Part shown: positions 26,066 through 38,297 of the stretch, in pieces | Numbering within the stretch: the stretch's first letter is position 1 | How the letters are laid out: every line of letters starts with the position of its first letter | DNA from: Geminicoccaceae bacterium | GTDB taxonomy: Bacteria > Pseudomonadota > Alphaproteobacteria > Geminicoccales > Geminicoccaceae | Reading direction: 5' to 3' | NCBI GenBank assembly: GCA_020638495.1 | Contig: JACKIN010000004.1 | Span: 1-64,000 of the forward strand | Length of the DNA: 64,000 nt | Translations under genes and position numbers: made by a program | The notes under the pieces: generated by a model | The model's input: the letters and a program-made list of their open reading frames with translations, nothing else | Told to the model about the DNA's origin: nothing | Databases searched by the model: none

Positions 26066-26782
26066 ATGGCCGACGCCTCGACCCTCGCCGCCCTGCGGGC
26101 GCGCATCCGCAGCCTCGATGGTGGCGGGGCGAGGTTCGGCGCGCGCCGGTCGAGTCTCGGCGACGCCGCCATCGACGCGCATCTGCCCTGGGGCGGGCTG
26201 CCCCGGGCCGCCTTGCACGAGATCGGTGGCGGCCTCGCCAGTGGCCTGGCGGCGGCCCTGGCCAGCCGCTTCCTGCGCGCTGCCGGGACCCTCGTCTGGT
26301 GCGCGGATGCGGCGCTCGCCGCCCGGCAGGGCGCGCTCTACGCCCCCGGGCTCGTCCGCTTCGGCATCGACCCGGCACGGCTGATCCTGGTCCGCTGTCG
26401 CCGGGCAACCGAGACCCTCTGGGCAGCGCACGAGGCATTGCGCTCGCCGGCCGTGGCCTGCGTCGTGGCCGAGATCGAAGGGCTCGACCTGCTCGCCGGT
26501 CGGCGCCTGCAGCTCGCCGCCGAGGCGGGCGGTGCCGCGGGGCTGCTGCTGCGCTTCGGCCGGGCCGATACCGCCCCCTCGGCCGCGGTGACCCGCTGGC
26601 GGGCGGTGCCCTTCCTCGGCGACGATCCCGGTGCCCGCCTCTGGCTGCTCGACTTGTGGCGGGTCAAGGGGGGTGTGCCGGCAAGCTGGGTGGTGGGATG
26701 GGATGAGAAGACGCTGTCTTTCGCTGCAGTTCGTGAACCTGCCGATCGACCGGCTGCGCAGCGCCGCCGCGCGGCGGGGTGA
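26066..26782 (+). CDS. imuA: ImuA, RecA-like accessory protein of the SOS mutasome
   Basis: 238 residues. ImuA proteins are distant RecA/SulA-like factors needed with ImuB and DnaE2 for damage-induced mutagenesis. The N-terminal LAALRARIRSLDGG, then DAHLPWGGLPRAALHEIGG and LVWCADAALAARQGALYAPGL...GIDPARLILVRC, are typical ImuA blocks. No intact Walker A is present, as usual in this family. It begins 19 bases after the SOS box. Its 3' end overlaps imuB by 80 bp in another frame. Confidence 0.9.
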   Translation: MADASTLAALRARIRSLDGGGARFGARRSSLGDAAIDAHLPWGGLPRAALHEIGGGLASGLAAALASRFLRAAGTLVWCADAALAARQGALYAPGLVRFGIDPARLILVRCRRATETLWAAHEALRSPAVACVVAEIEGLDLLAGRRLQLAAEAGGAAGLLLRFGRADTAPSAAVTRWRAVPFLGDDPGARLWLLDLWRVKGGVPASWVVGWDEKTLSFAAVREPADRPAAQRRRAAG

Positions 26783-28244
26783 GCGGCTGCCCGAGCCCTT
26801 GGCACTCCATGCGCCGGGTGCTCGCGGCCAGGTCCTGACCGCGGTCGATGTCGCCGCTGCCGCGGCCGGCCTTGCCCCCGGCCTGCGCCTCGCCGATGCC
26901 CGGGCGATCCTGCCCGAGCTGGCGCTGGCCCCGGCAGCACCTCTGGCGGATCGCCGCCTGTTGGAGGGCCTGGCCACCGCCTGCCTCTGCTACACCCCCT
27001 CCGTTGCCCTCGACGATGACCCCGGCGGCGAGCCTGACAGCGAGACGGCGGCACTCCTTCTCGACATCACCGGCTCGGCCCATCTCTTCGGTGGCGAGCA
27101 AAGGCTGCTCGACCGCATCGCGCGCCGGCTCGACCGGCTGGGCCTCGGCCATCGCCTGGCGGTGGCCGATGGTGCCATGGCGGCCTGGGCCTGGGCGCGT
27201 TACGGAGATGGGGGCGTGCTCAGGGGCGAGGCGGCGAAGGAAGCGCTCGCCCGACTGCCGGTCCAGGCGCTGCGTCTCGGGCCGGAAACCACGACCACCC
27301 TCGTCCGGCTCGGCCTGCGCCGGGTTGGCCAGCTTCGCACACTGCCGCAGCGCGCCCTCGTGCGGCGCTTCGGCCGGGCGCCGGTGCTCGCCCTCGAGCG
27401 GCTGATGGGCGTGACGGAAGCACCCTTCACCCCCTTGCGCGAGCCGCCCCGCCACGCTGCCGGGCTCGCCTGGGTCGAGCCGATCGGCCGGACCGAGGAC
27501 ATCCGGGCCGCCGTGCTCGATCTGCTCGAACGGCTCGGTCGCGAGCTCGAGCGGGCGGTGGCGGGCGCGCGCCGGCTCGAGCTTCTGCTCTTTCGGGTCG
27601 ATGGCGAGCTGGCCCGGCTGACCGTTCGCACCGGCCGCCCCAGCCGCGACACGGCGCATCTCCTCGAGCTCTTCGAGCTGCAGCTCGACGGGCTCGACAT
27701 CGGCTTCGGCATCGAGAGCCTGCGGCTCGAGGTGACCGAGGCGGCACCCCTGACCGCACGGCAGGTCGACCTGGCGCAGGACCAGGACGTCGCCGAGCTG
27801 GCGCGGCTGGTCGACCAGCTGCAGGCGCGGCTCGGCCCGGCCGCCGTCCGCCGGCTGGTGCCGGCGGCGAGCCACTGGCCGGAGCATGCCCAGAGCGTCG
27901 CCGATCCGGTCGGTGCCGAGCCGGGCGCCAGCGATGCCTGGCTCGCCGGACAGCCCCGTCCCCTGCGTCTGCTCGCTCGCCCGGCGTCGATCGAGGCCAT
28001 GGCCCCGGTGCCCGATGGCCCGCCGCTCCTGCTGCGTCGCCGCGGCCGGAGCGAGCCGGTCCGCTGCGCCAGCGGCCCCGAGCGCCTCGAGCCCGAGTGG
28101 TGGCGCACCGACAACCCCGCCCCTCGGCCGCGCGACTACTACCGGGTGACCGATGCCGGGGGAGTGGATCTCTGGCTCTACCGCGAAGGCCGCTACGACG
28201 AGGCCGAGCCGCCGACCTGGCACCTGCACGGGACGTTCGGATGA
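26703..28244 (+). CDS. imuB: ImuB, inactive Y-family polymerase-like mutasome hub
   Basis: 513 residues with the Y-family polymerase layout, but the N-terminus reads LSLQFVNLPIDRL instead of the catalytic DxD-type start, and the palm motif SIDE is replaced by LLDITGSAHLFGG. Both active-site acidic blocks are therefore absent, as expected for ImuB, which acts as an adaptor linking DnaE2 to the beta clamp. QVDLA in the C-terminal third may be the clamp-binding motif (inference). The ATG at 26703 gives the conserved N-terminus and places 80 bp inside imuA. Confidence 0.9.
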   Translation: MRRRCLSLQFVNLPIDRLRSAAARRGERLPEPLALHAPGARGQVLTAVDVAAAAAGLAPGLRLADARAILPELALAPAAPLADRRLLEGLATACLCYTPSVALDDDPGGEPDSETAALLLDITGSAHLFGGEQRLLDRIARRLDRLGLGHRLAVADGAMAAWAWARYGDGGVLRGEAAKEALARLPVQALRLGPETTTTLVRLGLRRVGQLRTLPQRALVRRFGRAPVLALERLMGVTEAPFTPLREPPRHAAGLAWVEPIGRTEDIRAAVLDLLERLGRELERAVAGARRLELLLFRVDGELARLTVRTGRPSRDTAHLLELFELQLDGLDIGFGIESLRLEVTEAAPLTARQVDLAQDQDVAELARLVDQLQARLGPAAVRRLVPAASHWPEHAQSVADPVGAEPGASDAWLAGQPRPLRLLARPASIEAMAPVPDGPPLLLRRRGRSEPVRCASGPERLEPEWWRTDNPAPRPRDYYRVTDAGGVDLWLYREGRYDEAEPPTWHLHGTFG

Positions 28245-28290
28245 GGCGAGGGCACAGGCGACCAGCCCCTTCAGCCGCGGCGTCCCGCCC

Positions 28291-31518
<3,228 letters not shown>

Positions 31519-31525
31519 CCGGAGG

Positions 31526-32611
31526 TCAGGTAACCGCAGGCACGTCCCAGACCTCCCCCGGGCGCAGCGGGCGGAAGCGCTCGGGTGGCAGGCCCTGTGC
31601 CGCGCGGGCGGCTTCGAGGGCGCGCAGCGGGGCCTCGATGGGCTCGTCGGTGAGCTGGAACGTGCCCCAGTGGATGCCGGCGGCGTGGGCGGCGCCGCAA
31701 TCGAGGAGGCCGGCAACGGCCTCCTCCGGGTTCTGGTGCTGCGGCGCCATGAACCAGCGCGGCTCGTAGGCGCCGACCGGCAGGATCGCCGCCCGGAACT
31801 GCCCGTGGCGCGCCTCTGCCGAGCGGTAGTTGCGGCCATCGTCGAAGCCCGTGTCGCCCACATGGTAGAGCCGGCCGGCCGGGCCCTCGATGACGAAGGC
31901 GGCCCAGAGCGCCATGCGCCGGTCGCCGAGGCCGCGGGCCGACCAGTGGTGGCAGGGCTCGAGGTGAAAAGTCAGCGCGCCATGGCTGAGGCTCTGGTCC
32001 CAGTCCCGGGCCTCGACCCGCATCGCCGGCACGGCCGCCTCGATGATCGTGTCGTTGCCGAGCGGAGTCAGCACCAAGGGATCGTGCGCCTGCTGCAGCA
32101 GGGCCAGCGTCGCCACGTCGAGATGATCGTAGTGATTGTGGGTGACCAGCACGATGTCGATGGGCGGCAGGTGGTCGAAGGCGACGCCGGGCGTATTGAC
32201 CCGCTTCGGGCCGATGAAGCGCCAGGGGCTGGCGCGCTCGGACCAGACCGGGTCGGTCAGGATGTTGAGCCCGCCGGTCTGGATCAAGAGCGTCGCGTGG
32301 CCGACCATGGTCAGCCGCAGCGCCTCGGACGGCAGGCGTTCTGCCGGGACGGCGGCGGGGAATGGGCTCGGATACGCTGCCGGCCACTCGGCCCGGTCGC
32401 CGCCGAGCTTCCATTTGAGGAAGTCGCCGAGCCCCTTGGGGGCGGCGCCACCCGGATTGAAGAAGGTCCGGCCGTCGAAATGGTCGCTGACCGGCCCCCG
32501 GTAGTAGGGATTGTCGCTCGAGCCGACCGAGGCGCAGGCGGTCAGGAAGGGCGGCAGGGCGGCGAGCCCGAGGGTCTTCCCGAGTCCTGGAAGGAGCTGG
32601 CGTCTTTTCAT
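31526..32611 (-). CDS. Metallo-beta-lactamase-fold hydrolase, NAPE-PLD/RomA-like, exported
   Basis: 361 residues. The N-terminus MKRRQLLPGLGKTLGLAALPPFLTAC is a signal sequence ending in a possible lipobox (Cys26), with twin basic residues. The metallohydrolase core has MVGHATLLIQTGGLNILTDP, HNHYDHLD (HxHxDH metal motif), EPCHHWSAR and YHVGDTGFDDG. It resembles the bacterial RomA/UlaG-like and NAPE-phospholipase-D-like group. The substrate is unknown; an envelope phosphodiester or lactone is possible. It is convergent with dnaE2 and divergent from the methyltransferase (66 bp apart). Confidence 0.85.
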   Translation of the reverse strand: MKRRQLLPGLGKTLGLAALPPFLTACASVGSSDNPYYRGPVSDHFDGRTFFNPGGAAPKGLGDFLKWKLGGDRAEWPAAYPSPFPAAVPAERLPSEALRLTMVGHATLLIQTGGLNILTDPVWSERASPWRFIGPKRVNTPGVAFDHLPPIDIVLVTHNHYDHLDVATLALLQQAHDPLVLTPLGNDTIIEAAVPAMRVEARDWDQSLSHGALTFHLEPCHHWSARGLGDRRMALWAAFVIEGPAGRLYHVGDTGFDDGRNYRSAEARHGQFRAAILPVGAYEPRWFMAPQHQNPEEAVAGLLDCGAAHAAGIHWGTFQLTDEPIEAPLRALEAARAAQGLPPERFRPLRPGEVWDVPAVT

Positions 32612-32677
32612 CGGGCCGCAGATAAGGCATTGCGACTGCCGGTCAAGCCGGCGCCGGCTCGACCGGCCGATGCGCGA

Positions 32678-33316
32678 ATGGTGGAAAAGGCGACGGCCCT
32701 GCTCAATCTCTACGACCGACTTATTCTGCCCTGGCTGATCCATCGTGGCATGGCCGACGAGCGTTTTCGACCGTTGCGCGAGGAGCTGGTCGCCGGCACG
32801 TTCGGCCGGGTTCTGGAGATCGGCATTGGCTCGGGGCTGAACCTGCCGTTCTATGGGCGCGCGGTCGAGGAAGTCGTCGGTGTCGATCCCTCGGCGGCCC
32901 TGCTCGAGCGGGCCGGCCGGCAGAGTCCGTGGCTCGGCTTTCGTCTCCGCCTGCTGCGGCAGAGCGCCGAGCACCTGCCCTTCGACGCCGCCACCTTCGA
33001 TGGCGCCGTGGTGAGCTGGGCGCTCTGCTCGATCTCCGATCCGCTGGTGGCGCTGGCCGAGGTCCGTCGGGTGCTGAAACCCGGCGGGCGGCTGCACTTC
33101 GTCGAGCACGGGCTGGCGGCGGCGCCGGGCACTGCCCGCTGGCAGACGCGGCTGACGCCGCTCTGGCGGCGCTGTGCGGGCGGCTGCCGGCTCGACGGGC
33201 GGCCGGACGCCCTCCTGGCCGCAGCCGGTTTCCGGCCCGGCACGCTGGAGACCGGCGATCTCGTCCCAGGCCCGCGGCTCCTTACCTGGCATTATCGGGG
33301 CACGGCCGTGGCCTGA
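32678..33316 (+). CDS. Class I SAM-dependent methyltransferase (methyltransferase type 11)
   Basis: 212 residues. SAM-binding motif I is VLEIGIGSGLNLPFY (about 46-60), an acidic end to strand 2 (VGVDPS), then FDGAVVSWALCSISDP and the post-motif VLKPGGRLHFVEHG. The pattern KATALLNLYDRLILPWLIHRGMADERF at the N-terminus recalls small phospholipid- or quinone-type methyltransferases, but the substrate cannot be assigned. The ATG at 32678 fits the start of homology. Confidence 0.82.
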   Translation: MVEKATALLNLYDRLILPWLIHRGMADERFRPLREELVAGTFGRVLEIGIGSGLNLPFYGRAVEEVVGVDPSAALLERAGRQSPWLGFRLRLLRQSAEHLPFDAATFDGAVVSWALCSISDPLVALAEVRRVLKPGGRLHFVEHGLAAAPGTARWQTRLTPLWRRCAGGCRLDGRPDALLAAAGFRPGTLETGDLVPGPRLLTWHYRGTAVA

Positions 33317-33401
33317 GCCGGGAGTCCGACTGCCGCGGTTTTCCTCTTTGCCAAGCCCGAGCCGAGGCGGCATAGTCCGCGGCTTCCGACGGGGAGATAG
33401 C

Positions 33402-34277
33402 ATGCGCCAGGTGACCGTCGCCGCCACCCAGATGCCCTGTGGGCCGGACCGCGCGAGCAATCTCGCGGGTGCGGAGAGCCTGGTGCGCCGGGCCGCCGCC
33501 GCGGGTGCGCAGATCGTGCTGCTGCAGGAGCTCTTCGAGTCGGTCTATTTCTGCAAGGACCAGTCGCCGGCGCATTTCTCGCTGGCCTATTCGTTCGAGG
33601 GCCATCCGCTGCTCGCCCGCATGAGCCGGCTCGCCGCCGAGCTCGGCGTGGTCCTCCCGGTCAGCTTCTTCGAGCGGGCCAATGCCGCCTATTTCAACTC
33701 TCTGGCGATGATCGACGCCGACGGCAAGGTGATGGGGGTCTACCGCAAGAGCCACATCCCGGACGGGCCGGGCTACCAGGAGAAATTCTACTTCTCGCCT
33801 GGCGACACCGGATTTCGTATCTGGCAGACCAAATTCGGCTGCATCGGCGTCGGCATCTGCTGGGACCAGTGGTTTCCCGAGGCCGCGCGGGCCATGGCCG
33901 TGATGGGGGCCGAGCTGCTCTTCTACCCGACCGCGATCGGCAGCGAGCCGCAGGACCCGCGGCTCGACAGTCGCGAGCACTGGCGCCGGGCGATGCAGGG
34001 CCATGCGGCGAGCAACTGCATGCCGGTGATCGCCTCGAACCGGATCGGCCGCGAGGTCGGCGAGAGCTGTGCGATCACCTTCTATGGCAGCTCGTTCATC
34101 ACGGATGCCACGGGCGGGATCACCGCCGAGCTCGGCCAGGAGCCGGGCCTCGTCACCGCCGCCTTCGATCTCGACGAGCTGGCCCGCACCCGCGCCGCCT
34201 GGGGCCTCTTCCGCGACCGTCGCCCGGACCTCTATCTGCCCTTGCTCACCCTCGACGGCCGCGACGCCGGCATCTGA
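33402..34277 (+). CDS. aguB: N-carbamoylputrescine amidase (nitrilase superfamily)
   Basis: Converts N-carbamoylputrescine to putrescine, CO2 and ammonia in the agmatine route. The 291-residue protein carries the nitrilase triad: Glu43 (LLQELFES), Lys116 (YRKSHIPDGPGYQEKFYFSPGD) and Cys153 (GICWDQWFPE). The KFYFSPGDTGF and CWDQWFPEAARAMA blocks are specific to the AguB/plant CPA branch. Upstream GGGGAG supports the ATG at 33402. No agmatine deiminase (aguA) gene is adjacent. Confidence 0.93.
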   Translation: MRQVTVAATQMPCGPDRASNLAGAESLVRRAAAAGAQIVLLQELFESVYFCKDQSPAHFSLAYSFEGHPLLARMSRLAAELGVVLPVSFFERANAAYFNSLAMIDADGKVMGVYRKSHIPDGPGYQEKFYFSPGDTGFRIWQTKFGCIGVGICWDQWFPEAARAMAVMGAELLFYPTAIGSEPQDPRLDSREHWRRAMQGHAASNCMPVIASNRIGREVGESCAITFYGSSFITDATGGITAELGQEPGLVTAAFDLDELARTRAAWGLFRDRRPDLYLPLLTLDGRDAGI

Positions 34278-34280
34278 GGC

Positions 34281-35129
34281 TCATTCCTCGAGGAAGCGCT
34301 CGAACGCCGCCTTGTAGTCGGGGTGCCAGCGCGAGAGCGGCGGGCGGTTATGGACGATGTCGCCGGCCGCCCAGAGGATCCTCTTCTCGTCGAGCGCGCG
34401 GCTGACGTCGTTGTCGGGGCAGAGGATGTAGAAGTCGTTCCTCGCCATGCCGGCCAGGAGCTCGTCGACGACCTGCCCCGGCAGCCAGGCGCCGGCCGGC
34501 TTCTCCTTGTGCCGGACCTTCGTGAAGCCGGTGAAGGTGAAGCCCGGGATGAGCAGGTGAGCGGTAACCTTGCAGCCCTCGGTGTTGCGCAGCTCGTGCG
34601 CCAGCGCCTCGGTCGCGACCTTCACACCGGCCTTGCTCACATTGTAGGCGGTGTCGCCGGGCGGGCAGGTGATGCCCTGCTTGGAGCCGGTCGAGATGAT
34701 GGCGCCGGTGGTGCCCTGCGCGATCATGGCCGGGGCGAAGACCTGGATGCCGTTGACCACGCCCCAGAGATTGGTCTGGAGGATCGTCTGCCAGCGCGCC
34801 GGATCGCCGAGAAGCTGGCCGCCGCCCTCGCGGCCGGCATTGTTCACGAGCACCGCCACCTCGCCGAAAGCCCCGTACGCCCGGTCCTTCAGCGCCTCGA
34901 CGGCGGCACGGTCGCCGACATCGGTCGGCACGGCGAGAATGTCGGCCGGCCGGCCGGTCCGTTGCCGCAGGCCCTCGGCAGCGGCGGTCAAGGCCGCGCC
35001 ATCGACATCCGCCAGCACGAGCTTCATGCCCCGTTCGGCGAACCGCCCGGCGGCTGCCAGCCCGATCCCGCTCGCCGCCCCGGTGACGACGGCGACCCGG
35101 CCGGGAGCGATGGCTGGATGGTCGGACAT
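34281..35129 (-). CDS. Short-chain dehydrogenase/reductase
   Basis: 282 residues with a classical SDR fold: cofactor motif TGAASGIG (16-23), LADVD at the end of strand 2 (favouring NAD(H)), NNAG (97-99 region), and the catalytic Ser147, Tyr162 and Lys166 (YNVSK). The C-terminal region (PGFTFTGFTKVRHKEKPAGAWLPGQVVDELL) forms the substrate lid. Substrate unknown. It is convergent with aguB, with only 3 bp between stops. The 222 bp upstream, to the outer-membrane protein gene, hold nothing I recognise. Confidence 0.88.
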   Translation of the reverse strand: MSDHPAIAPGRVAVVTGAASGIGLAAAGRFAERGMKLVLADVDGAALTAAAEGLRQRTGRPADILAVPTDVGDRAAVEALKDRAYGAFGEVAVLVNNAGREGGGQLLGDPARWQTILQTNLWGVVNGIQVFAPAMIAQGTTGAIISTGSKQGITCPPGDTAYNVSKAGVKVATEALAHELRNTEGCKVTAHLLIPGFTFTGFTKVRHKEKPAGAWLPGQVVDELLAGMARNDFYILCPDNDVSRALDEKRILWAAGDIVHNRPPLSRWHPDYKAAFERFLEE

Positions 35130-35351
35130 GGCGGTATTCCTCGAGGTTGCTGTGGTGACGAGGGTATGAAGCGGGAGGGGACGAAGGGCAACCGGAGCGG
35201 GGCGAAAGGGAGCATGGTGCGCGATCAGGGATCGGCTCCGAAGAAGGACTGCCAATCTGTTATCGCCGTCTCGTCAACAGCGCGAGATCGTTCGCCCATC
35301 GGTTTTTCTCGCCATCCGATCGTGTCGGGGCGGTGAAAGAGCTCCTGCCGC

Positions 35352-36170
35352 TCAGAACGCGATTGCGAGGCCGAGGACCGGTCCGTGCAGGGTCATGTCC
35401 CACTCGAACTCGTTGTCGCCGCTGCCCGACGAATAGTCCTGGTAGAGCGCCCGGTAGCCGGCGAGGAGTCTGGCGTTGTCGTCGCCGAAGAGGTCGAAGC
35501 TGTAGCCGATCATGCCAGCGGCCTGCCAGGTGAAGTCGGAGCCGACGCCGAACCCGCCGATGTCGCCGAGTGCGGTGACGCTCCACTTCGAGCCGATCTG
35601 CCAGATCGTCCGCACACCGACGATCGGATCCACCCAGTCCTGGTCGTCGCTGCCCTGCGGCCCGCCGTTTCGGACATCCAATGTGACGTCCGCGTAGGTG
35701 TAGCGGACACCGGCATAGGGATCGACGACCACCTTCGGGGCAAGGGTCCCGGCTTCGGGCAGCACGGTCCAGGGACCCAGACGGTAGAAGCCGCCGAACC
35801 CGGCCCAGGAGACCGTGGCTTCGCCCTTGACGTCGAAGCCGTCGACGTTCTGCGTATCGCCGAGATCGGCGTAGATCACGTTGGCGAACATGCCGAAGCG
35901 ACCCTTGCGCACCTCGCCCTCGAGCATCACGGCGTAGTCGAGATTGTCCCAGATGTCCTCGAAGGACACATCGGGCTCGCCCTTGATGCCGCGGACCCTG
36001 GTGTTGCCATCCATCGCCAGCGCCCAGAAATAGGGTGTCAGCTGGACCTGCCATCCCTCGGAGACGAGGGCATCGGCTGCGCGCGGCGCCACCGGCCCGG
36101 CTGCGCAGAGGAGTGCTGCGAGGCCGGGCGCGGCGAAGCGGGCTCTGATGCAGGCCAAGGCGGGACTCAC
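35352..36170 (-). CDS. Outer membrane beta-barrel protein
   Basis: 272 residues with a signal peptide (about 1-31, ending APRAAD) and alternating, aromatic-rich strands typical of a small beta barrel: WQVQLTPYFWALAMDG, MFANVIYADLG, YAGVRYTYADVTLDV, GFGVGSDFTWQAAGMIGYSFDLF. It ends in Phe (VLGLAIAF), the usual C-terminal signal for BAM insertion. The start is GTG at 36170, overlapping the HAD gene stop (GTGA), so it is translated with the HAD lipoprotein. Confidence 0.82.
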   Translation of the reverse strand: MSPALACIRARFAAPGLAALLCAAGPVAPRAADALVSEGWQVQLTPYFWALAMDGNTRVRGIKGEPDVSFEDIWDNLDYAVMLEGEVRKGRFGMFANVIYADLGDTQNVDGFDVKGEATVSWAGFGGFYRLGPWTVLPEAGTLAPKVVVDPYAGVRYTYADVTLDVRNGGPQGSDDQDWVDPIVGVRTIWQIGSKWSVTALGDIGGFGVGSDFTWQAAGMIGYSFDLFGDDNARLLAGYRALYQDYSSGSGDNEFEWDMTLHGPVLGLAIAF

Positions 36171-37198
36171 TCGGATGCGGCGAAGATGGTGCCCCAGTCG
36201 TCCTTCATGCTGATCACGTTCCAGCCGCTGCTCTTCGCCTCGTCCATCAGCGCCTGCGAGAACGTGCCGAACTTGGTGTCGGGCTGGCCGTTCGCCGGGC
36301 CATAGGCGAACTCGCGCTCGGCGTCGTCGTGGAAGACCAGCATCATCAGGCGCGCACCGTCGCCGCCGGCGGTCCATTCCAGCATCTCGCGGTCGCCGTC
36401 CGAGTTGCCGAAGGCGGCGATCGGGCGCTTGCCGATGAACTTGTTGATGCCGACGGGCTTGCCGTCCTTGTCGTCGATGAAGTCGACCTTGGCCTCGCGC
36501 ATCAGGACGGGCCTGCCGTCCTGCATCTCGAACTTCGTGACGATGCTGGAGCCGATCACCTGCTGGGCGGGGATGCCGTAGACCTCCTCGGTCATCGGCC
36601 GCATGAACTCCACGCCGCCGCCCGAGACGATGTAGGTCGTGAACTCGTTGGCGCGCAGGTAGTCGAGCAGCTCGAGCATCGGCTGGTAGGCGAGGTCCGT
36701 GTAGAGACGGTCGAAATGCGGGTGCTTCGCCGTGGTGAACCAGTCGCTGACGATCGCCTCGAAGTCGGCGGTGCTCATGCCCGCGTGGGTCGCCATGACC
36801 AGCTCGGCGATGCCCTTCTCGCCGGATCCGGCGAGCCCTTCCAGGTTGCCGTCGAGGACGTCCTTGAAGGGCTGGGTCGTCTTCCACTCCGGATGCTGCG
36901 GTGCCAGTACTTTGATGCGGTCGAGCGCGAAGACGAGCTGCGTGTACATCGGATGGGACGGCCAGAGCGTGCCGTCATTGTCGAAGGTGGCGATCCGGTC
37001 GGCGGGGGCGACATAGTCGGGGCCGCCCTCGGTGGTCACCGCCTCGACGAAGGTCGTGATCGCCTCCTTGGTGGCGCCGTCGTTCCAGGACGGCAGCGGG
37101 TCCGCCGGCTGAATGAGCGACTCGGTGGTCGAGCACGCAGCCAGCAGCGTCAGGACGGCGGCAGCGGCAATATGTTTCGCTCTTCGGGCTATCATCAT
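36167..37198 (-). CDS. HAD-superfamily phosphatase lipoprotein
   Basis: 343 residues. A signal sequence with lipobox LAAC (Cys22) indicates a lipoprotein. The HAD core has the nucleophile motif DNDGT (Asp73, Asp75), VSGGG for motif II, a Lys in the KPVGI/KRP region and GNSDGDREML for motif III/IV. This is the phosphoserine-phosphatase-like class with a helical cap. An exported HAD phosphatase is uncommon and suggests periplasmic dephosphorylation. It sits between two barrel-protein genes, downstream of the sulfatase. Confidence 0.85.
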   Translation of the reverse strand: MMIARRAKHIAAAAVLTLLAACSTTESLIQPADPLPSWNDGATKEAITTFVEAVTTEGGPDYVAPADRIATFDNDGTLWPSHPMYTQLVFALDRIKVLAPQHPEWKTTQPFKDVLDGNLEGLAGSGEKGIAELVMATHAGMSTADFEAIVSDWFTTAKHPHFDRLYTDLAYQPMLELLDYLRANEFTTYIVSGGGVEFMRPMTEEVYGIPAQQVIGSSIVTKFEMQDGRPVLMREAKVDFIDDKDGKPVGINKFIGKRPIAAFGNSDGDREMLEWTAGGDGARLMMLVFHDDAEREFAYGPANGQPDTKFGTFSQALMDEAKSSGWNVISMKDDWGTIFAASE

Positions 37199-37217
37199 TG
37201 TTTCCTTCCTTCGGGGA

Positions 37218-38186
37218 TCACAGGAGCGGCTCCTTGATCAGGGCCGGGATCACCGGGATGATGTTGAGCTTCAGCAGGAATCGGGGGCCGTAGTCGTCCT
37301 GGTTGACGACGAAATACTCGCCGCCGAGCTGGAACTTGACCGGCGTGCCGCCGATCCGGGTGGTCTTGGCGACGGTGAGGCCGATCGGCACGCTCCACTT
37401 GTTGCCCGAGCTGGCTTCATGATCGTAGGTGATGGTCGGGTTGAAGCCAATCTGCCAGGCGTCGGGCAGGCTGTAGAAGAAAAAGTAGAGGAGGGAGCCG
37501 TGGCTGGTGGACGGGCTGCCTCCGGCGTACGACCACCAATACTGCGCCAGCGCGCCTCCCGTGAAATGCTGGTTCTTGAGGACGCCGACGAGCGCCGGCC
37601 CCGCCTCCCACCTGTCGCTGCCCAGATCGTCGCTCGTTGCGGTGGGAAAGACGAAGGTCGGCCCGGCACCGTAGGTCAGGCTGTTGCCGCCGAGCGAGAC
37701 GCCCTGCTTCGGCACGAGGAGCAGGGGCAGCTGGATGTCGGCGAGGCCGGTCTTGCGATCGACGCCGCCGGTCCCATCCGGCACCGGCACGCTCGCCACA
37801 GGCACCACCGGCCGGGTGATCATCTTCAGATCGTCAGTAAGCGGGACCGGCAGGACCGGCTGGAACAGCATGGTTTGCGCATGGCGATACTCGGAGGTCG
37901 CCTCCCCCTGGACGAAGTTCCAGTCGAATTCGGTGAACAGCGCCCAGACATCCGAAGTCGGATCGGCGAGCTTCTGGCCGACCGCGGCGAGGTTGCCGTG
38001 CGGCGAACCGGCGCCCGCGGCCCCGCCCGGCGCCGCATCCTTGTCGGCGGCGGGTGGCGAGGCCGGCTGGCTGCTTGCGGGCGGGGGTGGTTGAACGTCA
38101 TCGCGGGTGGTGCCGGCGCAAGCGCCTAGGGCAACCACCAGCAGACCCGACGCTAGCCGGGCGATCATGCGTCTCGATCGGGACAT
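37218..38186 (-). CDS. Outer membrane lipoprotein/beta-barrel, 'neuromedin U'-type family
   Basis: 322 residues: a lipoprotein-like signal (VALGAC, Cys22), a Pro/Ala-rich linker to about residue 60, then a barrel domain with repeated aromatic strands (TYGAGPTFVFPTATSD, GGALAQYWWSYAGG, LLYFFFYSLPDAWQIGFNPTITYDHE, KFQLGGEYFVV). This layout is that of bacterial proteins mislabelled neuromedin U in databases, related to the MetA-pathway phenol-degradation barrel family. Function is unknown; it could be a channel for the sulfatase substrate. It is 19 bp from the HAD gene. Confidence 0.75.
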   Translation of the reverse strand: MSRSRRMIARLASGLLVVALGACAGTTRDDVQPPPPASSQPASPPAADKDAAPGGAAGAGSPHGNLAAVGQKLADPTSDVWALFTEFDWNFVQGEATSEYRHAQTMLFQPVLPVPLTDDLKMITRPVVPVASVPVPDGTGGVDRKTGLADIQLPLLLVPKQGVSLGGNSLTYGAGPTFVFPTATSDDLGSDRWEAGPALVGVLKNQHFTGGALAQYWWSYAGGSPSTSHGSLLYFFFYSLPDAWQIGFNPTITYDHEASSGNKWSVPIGLTVAKTTRIGGTPVKFQLGGEYFVVNQDDYGPRFLLKLNIIPVIPALIKEPLL

Positions 38187-38232
38187 CTACGCTCCCAAGT
38201 GGCCGCGGTCCTGTCGGGTTACCGAGGCCGTG

Positions 38233-38269
38233 GGCACCCCCGGTGCCGGAAACCCATTTTCGGGGTTCC
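38233..38269 (-). other. Two hairpins between sulfatase and barrel-protein genes
   Basis: GGCACC-CCC-GGTGCC (38233-38247) is directly followed by GGAAACCC-(6 nt)-GGGGTTCC (38248-38269, one mismatch). They lie in the 111-bp gap within the minus-strand operon. No U-run follows, so they are more likely processing or stability elements than terminators; this is inference. Confidence 0.35.
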
Positions 38270-38297
38270 CGAGGCCGCAGGTGCCGCTAAAGCAACG

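Noticed and set aside
31526..33460. Metallohydrolase extended to 644 residues by an upstream start
   Set aside because: The upstream in-frame part lies antisense to the methyltransferase gene; the signal sequence at 32611 marks the real start.
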